Shown here in pieces: positions 33,886 to 43,378 of a DNA stretch of 64,000 nucleotides. The notes under the pieces are model-generated. The model made no database searches. It saw nothing but the letters and a program-made list of their open reading frames with translations, and was not told the DNA's origin. The position numbers and the translations under genes are program-made. Source of the DNA: Ruminococcus callidus (lineage in GTDB: Bacteria > Bacillota > Clostridia > Oscillospirales > Ruminococcaceae); the NCBI RefSeq assembly GCF_020709055.1, contig NZ_JAJFCK010000012.1:1-64000 (forward strand), read 5' to 3'. How positions within the stretch are numbered: the stretch's first letter is position 1; every line of letters begins with the position of its first letter.

Positions 33886-35352
33886 ATGCTGAAACCTTCC
33901 TTAGAAGAAGTGAAACAATTTGCAAAACAGTACAATACCATTCCGGTGTTCTACGAGTTTTCGGCAGATAACCAGACACCGCTGAATATTTACACTGCAT
34001 TTGCAAAGAACAGTAAAAATTCCTTTATTTTGGAGAGCGTGAGCAACGGCGTACAGTGGGATCGGTATTCATTCATCGGATTTTCGCCGGAAAAGGAAAT
34101 CCGCATGATGGGAAACATGGCGGAGATTCGCTCCGGCGATGCGGTGCAGACCGAACAGGTGGAAGAGCCCATCGCATTCCTGAAGAAGATGCTGGCAGAA
34201 TACCGTGCGCCGTCATATCCGGACGCACCGCACTTTACCGGCGGACTGATCGGCTACTTTGGCTATGACACCGTTCGCTATGTGGAAAAGCGTCTGACCA
34301 ATGTGCCGGAGGATGATATTCACATGCCGGACTGCCACTTGTTCCTGTATGAGGAGCTGATCGCCTACGACCATCTGACCAGTAACGGCATCGTCATCCT
34401 GAACCTGCACACCGACGGCGACCTTGGCGCACAGTACGCTGCTGCACAGTGGCGTGCAGAGGAGCTGGCACACATCGTGCGGAACTACCACTGCCAGCCC
34501 CAGGAAACACATCATAAGGGCGAGGCAATGGTGCACTCCAACCTGACCAAGGAGCAGTACAGCAAGATGGTGCAGGACGCAAAGGAGTACATCCGAAACG
34601 GCGATATCTTCCAGATCGTCCTCTCCCAGCGGTTCGAGATCAGCAATCCGCCGGACAGCTTCTCCGTATACCGCCGGCTGCGTGCCACCAATCCGTCGCC
34701 GTACCTCTATTATTTCCACACACCGGAGTACGATGTGGCAGGCGCTTCGCCGGAGATGCTGGCAAAGGTGACCAACGGAATTGTACACAACCGTCCCATT
34801 GCCGGCACCAAGCCCCGTGGAAAGACCGCACAGGAGGACGCAGCCAATGAAAAGGCGCTGCTCGCCGATCCTAAGGAACGTGCAGAGCACACCATGCTGG
34901 TGGATCTGGGCAGAAATGACGTGGGAAAGGTCTGTGAGTTCGGCTCGGTAGAGGTCACCCGCTATATGGTGACGGAGCGTGCCTCCAAGGTCATGCATCT
35001 GGTCTCCGATGTGGAGGGCAGACTTCGCAGCGACCAGACCGCACTGGATGCCCTTATGGCAATCCTTCCGGCGGGCACCCTCTCCGGTGCGCCCAAGGTA
35101 CGGGCAATGGAGCTGATCGACCAGTTCGAGAACAAGAAGCGTGGACTGTACGGCGGTACCGTTGGCTATCTGGGATTCGACGGAAACATCAATACCTGCA
35201 TCGCCATCCGCACCGTCCTCTTCGCAAATGACAAAGCATATGTACAGGCAGGAGCCGGCATCGTAGCAGATTCTGTGCCGGAAAATGAGTATTACGAAAC
35301 CGTCAACAAGGCACTGGCAGTGATCAACGCCATTAAGGAGGCAGAACAATGA
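33886..35352 (+). CDS. trpE: Anthranilate synthase component I
   Basis: 488 aa. Converts chorismate to anthranilate with ammonia from TrpG. N-terminal part includes the tryptophan-binding region around NSFILESVSNG. The C-terminal chorismate-binding domain has IRNGDIFQIVLSQRFE, GASPEMLAKV and the strongly conserved IAGTKPRGKT. Start follows AAAGGAGCGAGTCAT, just after the T-box terminator. The stop overlaps the next start by four bases. Confidence 0.96.
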   Translation: MLKPSLEEVKQFAKQYNTIPVFYEFSADNQTPLNIYTAFAKNSKNSFILESVSNGVQWDRYSFIGFSPEKEIRMMGNMAEIRSGDAVQTEQVEEPIAFLKKMLAEYRAPSYPDAPHFTGGLIGYFGYDTVRYVEKRLTNVPEDDIHMPDCHLFLYEELIAYDHLTSNGIVILNLHTDGDLGAQYAAAQWRAEELAHIVRNYHCQPQETHHKGEAMVHSNLTKEQYSKMVQDAKEYIRNGDIFQIVLSQRFEISNPPDSFSVYRRLRATNPSPYLYYFHTPEYDVAGASPEMLAKVTNGIVHNRPIAGTKPRGKTAQEDAANEKALLADPKERAEHTMLVDLGRNDVGKVCEFGSVEVTRYMVTERASKVMHLVSDVEGRLRSDQTALDALMAILPAGTLSGAPKVRAMELIDQFENKKRGLYGGTVGYLGFDGNINTCIAIRTVLFANDKAYVQAGAGIVADSVPENEYYETVNKALAVINAIKEAEQ

Positions 35353-36983
35353 TCTTGCTCATTGATAACTACGATTCTTTCACGTATAACCTGTATCAGT
35401 ACATCGGCGAACTGTACGCAGATGTCAAAGTCGTCCGGAACGATGAGATCACCATTCCGGAGATCGAAGCACTGGCACCGCAGGCGCTGATCTTCTCGCC
35501 GGGGCCGGGTTATCCCAAGGATGCCGGCATCACGGTAGAGGCGATTCGCCGCTTCAGCGGAAAGCTCCCCATGCTGGGCGTGTGTCTGGGACACCAGTCC
35601 ATCTGTGAGGCGTTCGGCGGAACGATCGTCCGTGCAGCACACCTGATGCACGGCAAGGCAAGCAAGATCACACTGGACAGCGACTGTCCGCTCTTTTCCA
35701 ATCTGCCCTCTGTGGTATCCTGCGGCAGATATCACTCCCTGATCGCACAGGAGAGCGACTTCCCGTCCTGCCTGAAAGTGACAGCACGTGACGAGAACAG
35801 CCAGATTATGGCGCTGGCACACCGGGAACATCCCACCTACGGCGTGCAGTTCCATCCGGAATCCATCCTCACCGATGAGGGCAAACGGATGCTCGCCAAC
35901 TTCCTCAATCTGATTCCCGGCGTTTCCGTTTCGGTTCCGGCTTCCAAGGTGGAGCCGCCGAAGAAGGCACTCTGCAAGTATGCGGCAAAGGTGGTAGACG
36001 GAAACGACCTGACGGAACAGGAGGCCATGGAGGCCATGGATATCATCATGAGCGGCGGCGCAACCAATGCGCAGATTGGCTCGCTGCTGACGGCGCTGCG
36101 CATGAAAGGCGAGACCATCGCCGAGATCATCGGTTTTGCCAAGGGCATGCGTGCCAAGGCAGAGCATGTGGCTGGCTGTGAGGAGAGCGTGGACATCGTG
36201 GGAACCGGCGGCGATCTGGCGAATTCCTTTAATATCTCTACCACCTCATCGTTTGTTATTGCTGCGGCAGGCATGCCGGTGGCAAAGCACGGCAACCGCA
36301 GCGTTTCCAGCAAGAGCGGCGCAGCGGATGTGCTGGAGAGTCTGGGCGTGAAGATTCAGACCGCACCGGAGGAGGCAAAGGCATCCATCGAAACGGTGGG
36401 GCTCTCGTTCCTGTTTGCGCAGAGCTATCACGGCTCTATGAAATACGTTGGGCCGGCACGAAAGGAAATGGGACTGCGCACCGTATTCAACATTCTCGGT
36501 CCGCTGACCAATCCGGCATCCACCAATTATATTGTACTGGGCGTGTATGAAAAGGCACTCCTGCCGGTAATGGCACAGGTGCTCATCGGTCTGGGCATCA
36601 AGCGTGCCATGATCGTCTACGGCAACGACCGGCTGGACGAGATCTCCGTTTCCGACAGCACCTCTGTGGCAGAGGTGCGGGACGGCAAGGTCAAGGAATA
36701 TGAGATTGCACCGGAGGACTTCGGTCTGCCGCGGGGCAGCAAGAAGGACATCGTGGGCGGTACTGCCGATGAGAATGCCTTCATCACCCGTGGAATTCTG
36801 GACGGCTCCATTCAGGATGCCAAGCGGAATATCGTTCTGCTCAACGCCGGCTGTGCCCTGTATATCACCGGAAAGGCAGGGAGCATTGCGGACGGCGTGG
36901 CACTGGCAGCCGAGCAGATCGACAGCGGAAAGGCGCTGGAAAAGCTGAACGAGTTTGTGGCATTTACCAATCGACAGGACTAA
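35349..36983 (+). CDS. trpGD: Fused anthranilate synthase component II / anthranilate phosphoribosyltransferase
   Basis: 544 aa two-domain fusion. Residues 1-190 are a class I glutamine amidotransferase with nucleophile Cys in GVCLGHQS and the His-Glu pair in GVQFHPES. Residues about 205-544 are TrpD with DIVGTGGDLANSFNIST, the PRPP site KHGNRSVSSKSGAADVLE and GPLTNPAS. It passes anthranilate on to phosphoribosyl-anthranilate. TrpGD fusions are known from enterobacteria and some clostridia. Overlaps trpE by ATGA. Confidence 0.95.
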   Translation: MILLIDNYDSFTYNLYQYIGELYADVKVVRNDEITIPEIEALAPQALIFSPGPGYPKDAGITVEAIRRFSGKLPMLGVCLGHQSICEAFGGTIVRAAHLMHGKASKITLDSDCPLFSNLPSVVSCGRYHSLIAQESDFPSCLKVTARDENSQIMALAHREHPTYGVQFHPESILTDEGKRMLANFLNLIPGVSVSVPASKVEPPKKALCKYAAKVVDGNDLTEQEAMEAMDIIMSGGATNAQIGSLLTALRMKGETIAEIIGFAKGMRAKAEHVAGCEESVDIVGTGGDLANSFNISTTSSFVIAAAGMPVAKHGNRSVSSKSGAADVLESLGVKIQTAPEEAKASIETVGLSFLFAQSYHGSMKYVGPARKEMGLRTVFNILGPLTNPASTNYIVLGVYEKALLPVMAQVLIGLGIKRAMIVYGNDRLDEISVSDSTSVAEVRDGKVKEYEIAPEDFGLPRGSKKDIVGGTADENAFITRGILDGSIQDAKRNIVLLNAGCALYITGKAGSIADGVALAAEQIDSGKALEKLNEFVAFTNRQD

Positions 36984-36995
36984 GGAGAGGCGCAT

Positions 36996-37781
36996 ATGAT
37001 TCTGGATGAAATTATGGCCGCCAGAAAAGAACAGCTGGCACGGGAACAGAAACGGGTTTCTTTCGCAGAGATGCAGCAGCGTGCAGCACAGGCACTCGAA
37101 CGCAGAATGCCGGTCTCTCTGGCAAAGGCATTGCGGAAGAGCACCCTCTCCTGCATCTGCGAAGTGAAAAAAGCATCCCCCTCCAAAGGGCTGATCTGTC
37201 CGGATTTTCATCCGGTGGAAATTGCAAAGGCATATGAGGCAGCAGGTGCCAACGCTATCTCCTGCCTGACAGAAGAGCATTATTTTCAGGGGTCGTCAGA
37301 ATATCTGGCAGCGATCCGGCAGGAAGTGCAGATTCCGATCCTGCGAAAGGATTTCATCTTCGACTCCTATCAGATTTATGAGGCAGCGGCAATCGGTGCA
37401 GATGCACTGCTTCTGATCGCAGCAGTGCTGGAACCGGAAAAACTGGCAGCGCTGTATCAGCTGGCGTATTCCCTGGGACTGGAAGTTCTGGTAGAGGTGC
37501 ACAGCCGTGAGGAGCTGGAGAGCATTCGGGGGATTCAGCCCCGGATTCTGGGCGTCAATAACCGGAATCTCAAGACCTTTGAGGTCAGTCTGGACACCGT
37601 GGCAAAGCTGAAGCCCTACGCACCGCAGGATGCCGTGTTCGTTTCGGAGAGTGGTATCCGGAACAATGCGGATATGAAACAGGTTCGTGCACTGGGTGCC
37701 GATGCCGTGCTGGTGGGCGAAACGCTCATGCGCAGCGGCGATGTGGCACAGACTTTGCACCAGCTGCGGGAGGGCGTATGA
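36996..37781 (+). CDS. trpC: Indole-3-glycerol-phosphate synthase
   Basis: 261 aa TIM barrel closing the indole ring. Family motifs CEVKKASPSKGLI near residue 52, ISCLTEEHYFQGS near 90, LRKDFIFDSYQIYEAAAIGADALLLI and GVNNRNLKTFEV are all present. Start follows AGGAGAGGCGCAT, 12 bases after trpGD. Overlaps trpF by four bases. Confidence 0.96.
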   Translation: MILDEIMAARKEQLAREQKRVSFAEMQQRAAQALERRMPVSLAKALRKSTLSCICEVKKASPSKGLICPDFHPVEIAKAYEAAGANAISCLTEEHYFQGSSEYLAAIRQEVQIPILRKDFIFDSYQIYEAAAIGADALLLIAAVLEPEKLAALYQLAYSLGLEVLVEVHSREELESIRGIQPRILGVNNRNLKTFEVSLDTVAKLKPYAPQDAVFVSESGIRNNADMKQVRALGADAVLVGETLMRSGDVAQTLHQLREGV

Positions 37782-38404
37782 AAATCAAGTTTTGCGGCAT
37801 TCGGCGGCTGGAGGACGTGCAGTTCTGCAACGAATTGCAGCCCGACTATCTTGGCATGATCTTATCCGCCGGATTTCGCCGGACGGTTTCCCCGGAAACA
37901 GCAAAACAGCTGGTAAACGCCAAGCGCAGCAGCATTGCCGCTGTGGGCGTGTTCGTCAACGAAACGCCGGAGCAGATCGCCGAAGTGCTGAAGCACGTTC
38001 CGCTGGATGTCATTCAGCTCCACGGCAGTGAAACGGCAGAGGTCGTTTCGGGCGTGCGATGGCGTACCGGACTCCCGATTTGGAAAGCGGTTCGTGTGCA
38101 GCGTGCGGCAGAGATTGCCGCTGCACAGCAGCTGGGCGCCGACCGGCTGATTTTGGAGGGACATGTTCCCGGACAGGCTGGCGGAACTGGTGTCACCGCG
38201 GACTGGCATCTGATCGCCGATGCAAGACCTGCGCAGCCGTTCTTTCTGGCTGGCGGGCTGACACTGGAAAATGTGGCAGATGCAATTGCGCTGGTGCAGC
38301 CGGACGGCGTGGATTTTTCCAGCGGCATTGAAACGAACGGTGTGAAAGACATAGAGAAAATGAAAACAATTGTGAAAATTATACGAGGTGGAAATCATGG
38401 GTAA
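37778..38404 (+). CDS. trpF: Phosphoribosylanthranilate isomerase
   Basis: 208 aa TIM barrel. [14 protein letters not shown] at the start (catalytic Cys in KFCGI), [19 protein letters not shown] and [12 protein letters not shown] are typical. Carries out the Amadori rearrangement before TrpC. Start overlaps the trpC stop (ATGA), and the end overlaps the trpB start. Confidence 0.95.
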   Translation: MKIKFCGIRRLEDVQFCNELQPDYLGMILSAGFRRTVSPETAKQLVNAKRSSIAAVGVFVNETPEQIAEVLKHVPLDVIQLHGSETAEVVSGVRWRTGLPIWKAVRVQRAAEIAAAQQLGADRLILEGHVPGQAGGTGVTADWHLIADARPAQPFFLAGGLTLENVADAIALVQPDGVDFSSGIETNGVKDIEKMKTIVKIIRGGNHG

Positions 38405-39584
38405 GGTAGGAAGATTTGGAGAGTTCGGCGGACAGTATGTGCCGGAAACCGTCATGAATGCAGTGCATGAGCTGGAAGAAGCTTATGACAAATACGGAAA
38501 CGATCCGGAGTTCCTGGAGGAGTACCGGACACTGCTGCGGGATTACGCCGGCAGACCGTCCATGCTCTATTATGCAGACCGGATGACCAAAGACCTGGGC
38601 GGCTGTAAGATTTACCTGAAGCGGGAGGATCTGAACCACACCGGTGCGCACAAAATTAACAACGTGCTGGGACAGATCCTGCTGGCAAAGAAAATGGGCA
38701 AGAAGCGGATCATCGCCGAGACCGGTGCCGGACAGCACGGTGTGGCAACTGCAACTGCCTGTGCAATGTTTGATATGGAATGCGAGATCTATATGGGAAA
38801 AGAGGACGTTCGCCGTCAGCGGCTGAACGTATACCGGATGGAACTGCTGGGGGCAAAGGTCAACAGCGTGGACAACGGCACTGCAACACTAAAGGACGCC
38901 ATCAACGAGGCAATGCGTGACTGGGCGACCAACATCGACACTACTTTCTACCTCATCGGTTCTGTTATGGGCCCGCACCCGTATCCGACCATGGTGCGTG
39001 ACTTCCAGAAGGTCATCAGCGAAGAGGCGAAGCAGCAGATTCTGGAAAAAGAAGGCAGATTGCCGGATTGTGTGGTTGCCTGCGTCGGCGGCGGTTCCAA
39101 TGCCATGGGTATGTTCTACGATTTCATTCCGGACAAGAGCGTGCGTCTGGTGGGCGCAGAAGCTGCCGGAAAGGGCATCGAAACCAAGCTGCACGCTGCC
39201 ACCGTTGCCAAGGGCAGTCTGGGCATTTTCCACGGCATGAAGTCCTATTTCCTCCAGAACGAAGAGGGACAGATCGCTCCCGTTTACTCCATTTCTGCCG
39301 GCCTGGACTACCCCGGCGTTGGTCCGGAGCACGCCAACCTCTATAAGACCGGCCGTGCAGAATACCTGCCCATCACCGATGAAGAGGCAGTACAGGCACT
39401 GGAATACCTCTCCAGAACCGAGGGCATCATTCCGGCAATCGAGTCTGCACACGCAGTGGCAGCAGCCATGAAGATTGCACCGGAGATGAAGCCGGATGAG
39501 ATCATGATCATCAACATTTCCGGCAGAGGCGACAAGGATATGCAGCAGATTGCAGAATACAGAGGAGTGAAGATCGATGACTAA
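38397..39584 (+). CDS. trpB: Tryptophan synthase, beta subunit
   Basis: 395 aa PLP enzyme joining indole and serine. PLP lysine in [14 protein letters not shown], then [14 protein letters not shown] and the phosphate loop [12 protein letters not shown]. Start at 38397 ([17 protein letters not shown]) lies inside the trpF end behind GAGGTGGAAATC. Forms the channelled complex with TrpA, whose gene overlaps its end by eight bases. Confidence 0.97.
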   Translation: MGKVGRFGEFGGQYVPETVMNAVHELEEAYDKYGNDPEFLEEYRTLLRDYAGRPSMLYYADRMTKDLGGCKIYLKREDLNHTGAHKINNVLGQILLAKKMGKKRIIAETGAGQHGVATATACAMFDMECEIYMGKEDVRRQRLNVYRMELLGAKVNSVDNGTATLKDAINEAMRDWATNIDTTFYLIGSVMGPHPYPTMVRDFQKVISEEAKQQILEKEGRLPDCVVACVGGGSNAMGMFYDFIPDKSVRLVGAEAAGKGIETKLHAATVAKGSLGIFHGMKSYFLQNEEGQIAPVYSISAGLDYPGVGPEHANLYKTGRAEYLPITDEEAVQALEYLSRTEGIIPAIESAHAVAAAMKIAPEMKPDEIMIINISGRGDKDMQQIAEYRGVKIDD

Positions 39585-40371
39585 GAATAAAATTGATGCA
39601 AAACTGGAACAGTGCAGGGCTGAGGGCAGGAAGGCACTGATCACCTTTATTACCTCCGGTGACGGCGGATACGATGTGACAGAGCAGGCAGTTCTGGAAA
39701 TGGAAAAGAATGGTGCAGACCTGATCGAACTGGGCGTGCCGTTTTCCGATCCCATTGCCGAGGGTCCGGTGATCCAGTGCGCCAGCGAGCGCTCCCTGAA
39801 AAACGGCACCACACTGGCAGGCATTTTCGAGATGGTGCGCCGGCTGCGGAAAAAGACCAATGTTCCGCTGCTGCTGATGATGTACCTGAACACCATTTTC
39901 CGGTTCGGAACCGACCGCTTTTTCTCGCTCTGCGAGGAGTGCGGAATTGACGGTGTCATCGTGCCGGACATTCCCTTTGAGGAAAAGGACGAGATTCAGG
40001 GCAGCGCAGATGCGCACAATGTCCACAACATCAGTCTGGTAACCCCTGCCAGTGAAAACCGGATTCAGATGATCGCTTCGGAAGCGACGGGCTTCCTGTA
40101 CTGTGTGTCCTCCAACGGTGTCACCGGTGTGCGCAGCGAATTCCGCACCAACTTTGCGCCGTTCTTTGAGAAGATCCACAAGTACGCAAAGGTTCCCTGC
40201 GCTGTGGGCTTCGGAATTTCCGGACCGGAAGCAGCTAGGGAGATGAGCCGGTACTGTGACGGCGTCATTGTCGGCAGTGCCGTTGTCCGTCTGGTAGAGC
40301 AGTACGGCAAAGAAGCACCGGAAAAGATCGGAGCATTCGTCAAGAGCCTGCGGGATGCGCTGGATGCATAA
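39577..40371 (+). CDS. trpA: Tryptophan synthase, alpha subunit
   Basis: 264 aa TIM barrel releasing indole from indole-glycerol phosphate. Catalytic Glu in [19 protein letters not shown] and Asp in [11 protein letters not shown] are visible, followed by [13 protein letters not shown] and GVIVGSAVV. Last gene of the trp operon; the next promoter (40420-40448) is 49 bases further on. Confidence 0.96.
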   Translation: MTKNKIDAKLEQCRAEGRKALITFITSGDGGYDVTEQAVLEMEKNGADLIELGVPFSDPIAEGPVIQCASERSLKNGTTLAGIFEMVRRLRKKTNVPLLLMMYLNTIFRFGTDRFFSLCEECGIDGVIVPDIPFEEKDEIQGSADAHNVHNISLVTPASENRIQMIASEATGFLYCVSSNGVTGVRSEFRTNFAPFFEKIHKYAKVPCAVGFGISGPEAAREMSRYCDGVIVGSAVVRLVEQYGKEAPEKIGAFVKSLRDALDA

Positions 40372-40419
40372 ACATCTGGCGCATGCCGGGATACATCCGG
40401 AAAATCTTTTGAAAAAATA

Positions 40420-40694
40420 TTGACAATGGGCTGAAAATCTGCTATACTAATGAGTAATCAAATAGTATGAAGATCAGCGAAGAACGGATTGACTGCGCAA
40501 TGGCTGTACAGAGAGGGCACGTTTGGTGAAAGTGTCTCAGCCGGAACGCAGGTGCTTCCCGGGAGCTGTTTCGGGAAACCGAAACGTATGTCCTGCGTTA
40601 AAGGATCACGAGGGAGAAGTTCCCGGCGAACTTCTCTGAACTTGGGTGGTAACACGAAGGCTTTCGTCCCATTTAGCGGCGAAAGCCTTTTTTG
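40420..40694 (+). promoter_or_regulatory. Promoter and T-box leader of unresolved specificity
   Basis: Promoter TTGACA (40420-40425), 17 bases, TATACT (40443-40448). Stem I carries GAGAGGGCACGTTTGGTGAAAGTG. The T-box CTTGGGTGGTAACACG lies at 40643-40658. A terminator stem AAGGCTTTCG/CGAAAGCCTTTTTT ends near 40694. Aligned with the Trp leader, the specifier position reads CTT (Leu, 40555-40557) or TTC (Phe, 40556-40558). No histidine codon fits well. Confidence 0.85.
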
Positions 40695-40735
40695 TATCTT
40701 TTTCCGGTTTGCCGGAGCAACAGGAGGGAACGCAT

Positions 40736-41584
40736 ATGTTGCCAATGGATTGTCACACGCACACCGGCATTTCTCCCGATGGAACGGGAACAGTCGCCGG
40801 TCATGTGGAACAGGCGAAAAGGCTGGGGTTGCCGGTGCTTGCCCTGACGGAACACGTGGAGATGAACCGCTATTTTCCGCAGGCGCACTATGGCATTTTG
40901 CCGCGGAACGAGTGGGAGATCTTCGACCACGCCGCCGTGCTGGAACACTCTTTGCAGGCGGTGGCAGCGGAGAAGGAACAGGCTGCTGCCGATGGTCTGA
41001 CGCTGCTGTGCGGGATGGAGATGGGGCAGCCCAATGCGGACTTTGGACTGTCCGAGTCCGTGGCGGCGGATGTGCGGCTGGATTTCATCATTGCATCGCT
41101 GCACGAGCTGCTGGAAAAGCCGGACTTCTTTTGTCTGGACTATCAGACGGAAAACATTCCGGCACTGATGGAGGCGTATTTCAGCCAGCTGTATGACATC
41201 TGCCGTTGGGGACACTTTGACGTGCTGGGACATCTGACCTACCCGCTCCGCTATATTGAGGGGGAGGCAGGAATTCCGGTACCGCTGGAACCCTATGCGG
41301 AACAGATTCGCTGCTGCTTCAGGGCACTGGCGGAAAACGGCAGGGGAATCGAGCTGAACACCTCCGGCTATCGGCAGAAGTACGGCAAGCCGTTCCCCAC
41401 GCTGGAATACCTGAAGCTCTATCGGGAGATGGGCGGAGAAGTCCTGACGTTTGGCTCCGATGCCCACTGCGCTGAAGATTTGGGAAAAGGAATTGCTGAT
41501 GGCGTGGCGCTGGCAAAGGCGGCGGGCTTCTCCCATGCCTGCTACTTTGTGAAGCGGAAGCCGGTATTCCGGAAGCTTTCGTAG
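40736..41584 (+). CDS. PHP-domain phosphatase, histidinol-phosphatase (HisJ) like
   Basis: 282 aa. PHP metal motifs are DCHTHTGISPDG (residues 5-16), LTEHVEM near 38, IIASLHEL, HFDVLGHLTYP and the closing FGSDAHC. These are the order and spacing of HisK/HisJ histidinol-phosphate phosphatases. It is not near other his genes, so another phospho-substrate is possible. Start at 40736 (MLPMDCHTHT) follows AGGAGGGAACGCAT. It is controlled by the upstream T-box, whose amino acid may reveal the true role. Confidence 0.85.
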   Translation: MLPMDCHTHTGISPDGTGTVAGHVEQAKRLGLPVLALTEHVEMNRYFPQAHYGILPRNEWEIFDHAAVLEHSLQAVAAEKEQAAADGLTLLCGMEMGQPNADFGLSESVAADVRLDFIIASLHELLEKPDFFCLDYQTENIPALMEAYFSQLYDICRWGHFDVLGHLTYPLRYIEGEAGIPVPLEPYAEQIRCCFRALAENGRGIELNTSGYRQKYGKPFPTLEYLKLYREMGGEVLTFGSDAHCAEDLGKGIADGVALAKAAGFSHACYFVKRKPVFRKLS

Positions 41585-41685
41585 GCATCTGTCCCTGTGA
41601 ACATGATTTCACAGGTTCCAGAAGATCGGACAGCACCGCAAAAAGACGGTGCTTCCAAAAAATTTCAGAAAGGATGGGTTTTCTC

Positions 41686-42168
41686 ATGAAAGAACAACTG
41701 GTAGAATTATTGCAGCAGAACGCACGGCTCACCAATGCGGAGCTGGCGGTGATGCTGGGAAGCAGCGAAGCGGAGGTCGCAGCGGCGATTCGGGAACTGG
41801 AAAATGACGGTGTGATCAAGGGCTACAGTGCCATTGTCAATGACGAGCTGGCGAACAAAGATCAGGTCACTGCCATCATTGAACTGCGTGTTACCCCCAA
41901 GCGGGACTGCGGTTACGAGGAAATTGCCCACACCATTATGCAGTATGACGAGGTGGAGAGCATTTCCCTGATGGCCGGCGCCTATGATCTGGCGGTCACG
42001 GTCAAGGGCACCAATGTCAAAGACGTTTCCATGTTCGTTTCCCAGTGCCTGGCACCGCTGGAGGGCGTGCTGTCCACGGCGACCTACTTCATTTTGAAGA
42101 AGTACAAGGAAAAGGGCATTATTATCGAAGGCGAAGAAAAGGACGAGCGGGGCTACTATTTCCCGTGA
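41686..42168 (+). CDS. Lrp/AsnC family transcriptional regulator
   Basis: 160 aa. N-terminal winged helix-turn-helix (LVELLQQNARLTNAELAVMLGSSEAEVAAAIRELENDGVIKGYSAIV), then a RAM ligand-binding domain with VESISLMAGAYDLAVTVKG. Probably senses an amino acid and controls the adjacent aminotransferase gene. ATG at 41686 preferred over 41674, which touches the AAAGG ribosome site. Confidence 0.9.
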   Translation: MKEQLVELLQQNARLTNAELAVMLGSSEAEVAAAIRELENDGVIKGYSAIVNDELANKDQVTAIIELRVTPKRDCGYEEIAHTIMQYDEVESISLMAGAYDLAVTVKGTNVKDVSMFVSQCLAPLEGVLSTATYFILKKYKEKGIIIEGEEKDERGYYFP

Positions 42169-42196
42169 GTTGACAGGAAGAAAGGGGAGAACAGAC

Positions 42197-43378
42197 GTGT
42201 TGAATTATGACACGCTTCTTTCAGATCAGGTAAAGAAAATGAAGCCCTCCGGCATTCGGAAATTTTTCGATCTTGCTGCAATGATGGAGGGTGTGATCAG
42301 TCTGGGTGTCGGCGAGCCGGACTTCCAGACACCGTGGATGGTGCGGAAAGCTGCGGTAGACAGTCTGGAACGAAAGCGCATGGTATACACCGCCAACTCC
42401 GGTATGATGGATTTGCGGAAAGAGATCTGCAACTACATCCAGCGCAAGTATCAGATCACCTATCATTCGGAGCATGAGACGCTGGTGACCGTGGGCGGTT
42501 CTGAGGCAATTGACCTTGCTATTCGTGCCGTTGTCAATCCGGGGGATGAGGTGCTGGTTGTCGAGCCGTCGTTCGTCTGCTATAAGCCCATTGTGGAGCT
42601 GATGCACGGTGTCGCTGTGCCCATCTCCACCAAGCTGGAGAACAGGTTTAAGCTCACCGCAGAAGAACTGCGTTCGCACATCACCGAGCGCACCAAGCTG
42701 CTGATCCTGCCGTATCCCAACAATCCCACTGGCGGTATCATGACACGGAAGGATCTGGAGGCAATTGCTGAGGTTCTGCGGGATACCAACATTCTGGTAC
42801 TGACGGACGAGATCTATTCGGAGCTGACCTACGGCAGAAAACACGTTTCCATCGCCTCCATTGACGGCATGTGGGAGCGCACCATCTATGTCAGCGGTTT
42901 CTCCAAGGCATTTGCCATGACGGGCTGGCGCTTGGGCTATGTCTGTGCGCCGGAGCCTATTGCAAAGCAGATGCTGAAAATCCACCAGTACGCCATTATG
43001 AGCGCACCGACGCTGAGCCAGTATGCAGCCATTGTTGCCCTGCGGGAATGCGATAAAGACGTGCAGAAGATGGTGGAGGAATACAATGTTCGCCGGCGGA
43101 TGCTGGTGGACGGCTTCAACCGCATCGGTCTGACCTGTTTCAATCCGGAGGGCGCATTCTACATGTTCCCCTGCATCCGCAGCACCGGCATGAGCAGCGA
43201 GGAATTCTGCGAAAAGCTGCTGCAGGAGGAAAAAGTAGCAGTGGTGCCGGGAAATGCCTTTGGCGACAGCGGAGAGGGCTTTGTCCGTGTTTCCTACGCC
43301 TATTCCCTCAAGCACTTGCAGGAGGCACTGCGCCGGATGGAGAACTTTGTGAACCGGCATCAGGGAGAATCCAAATGA
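42197..43378 (+). CDS. Class I/II PLP aminotransferase
   Basis: 393 aa. Begins GTG at 42197 behind AAGGGGAGAACAGAC. Typical fold I motifs are SLGVGEPDFQTP, VTVGGSEAIDLAIRA, LPYPNNPTGG, LTDEIYSELTY and the PLP lysine in VSGFSKAFAMTGWRLGY. It resembles PatA/aspartate-type and aromatic aminotransferases; the substrate is unresolved. It follows an Lrp regulator by 28 bases and overlaps ispE by four bases, so it shares the T-box transcript. Confidence 0.9.
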   Translation: MLNYDTLLSDQVKKMKPSGIRKFFDLAAMMEGVISLGVGEPDFQTPWMVRKAAVDSLERKRMVYTANSGMMDLRKEICNYIQRKYQITYHSEHETLVTVGGSEAIDLAIRAVVNPGDEVLVVEPSFVCYKPIVELMHGVAVPISTKLENRFKLTAEELRSHITERTKLLILPYPNNPTGGIMTRKDLEAIAEVLRDTNILVLTDEIYSELTYGRKHVSIASIDGMWERTIYVSGFSKAFAMTGWRLGYVCAPEPIAKQMLKIHQYAIMSAPTLSQYAAIVALRECDKDVQKMVEEYNVRRRMLVDGFNRIGLTCFNPEGAFYMFPCIRSTGMSSEEFCEKLLQEEKVAVVPGNAFGDSGEGFVRVSYAYSLKHLQEALRRMENFVNRHQGESK

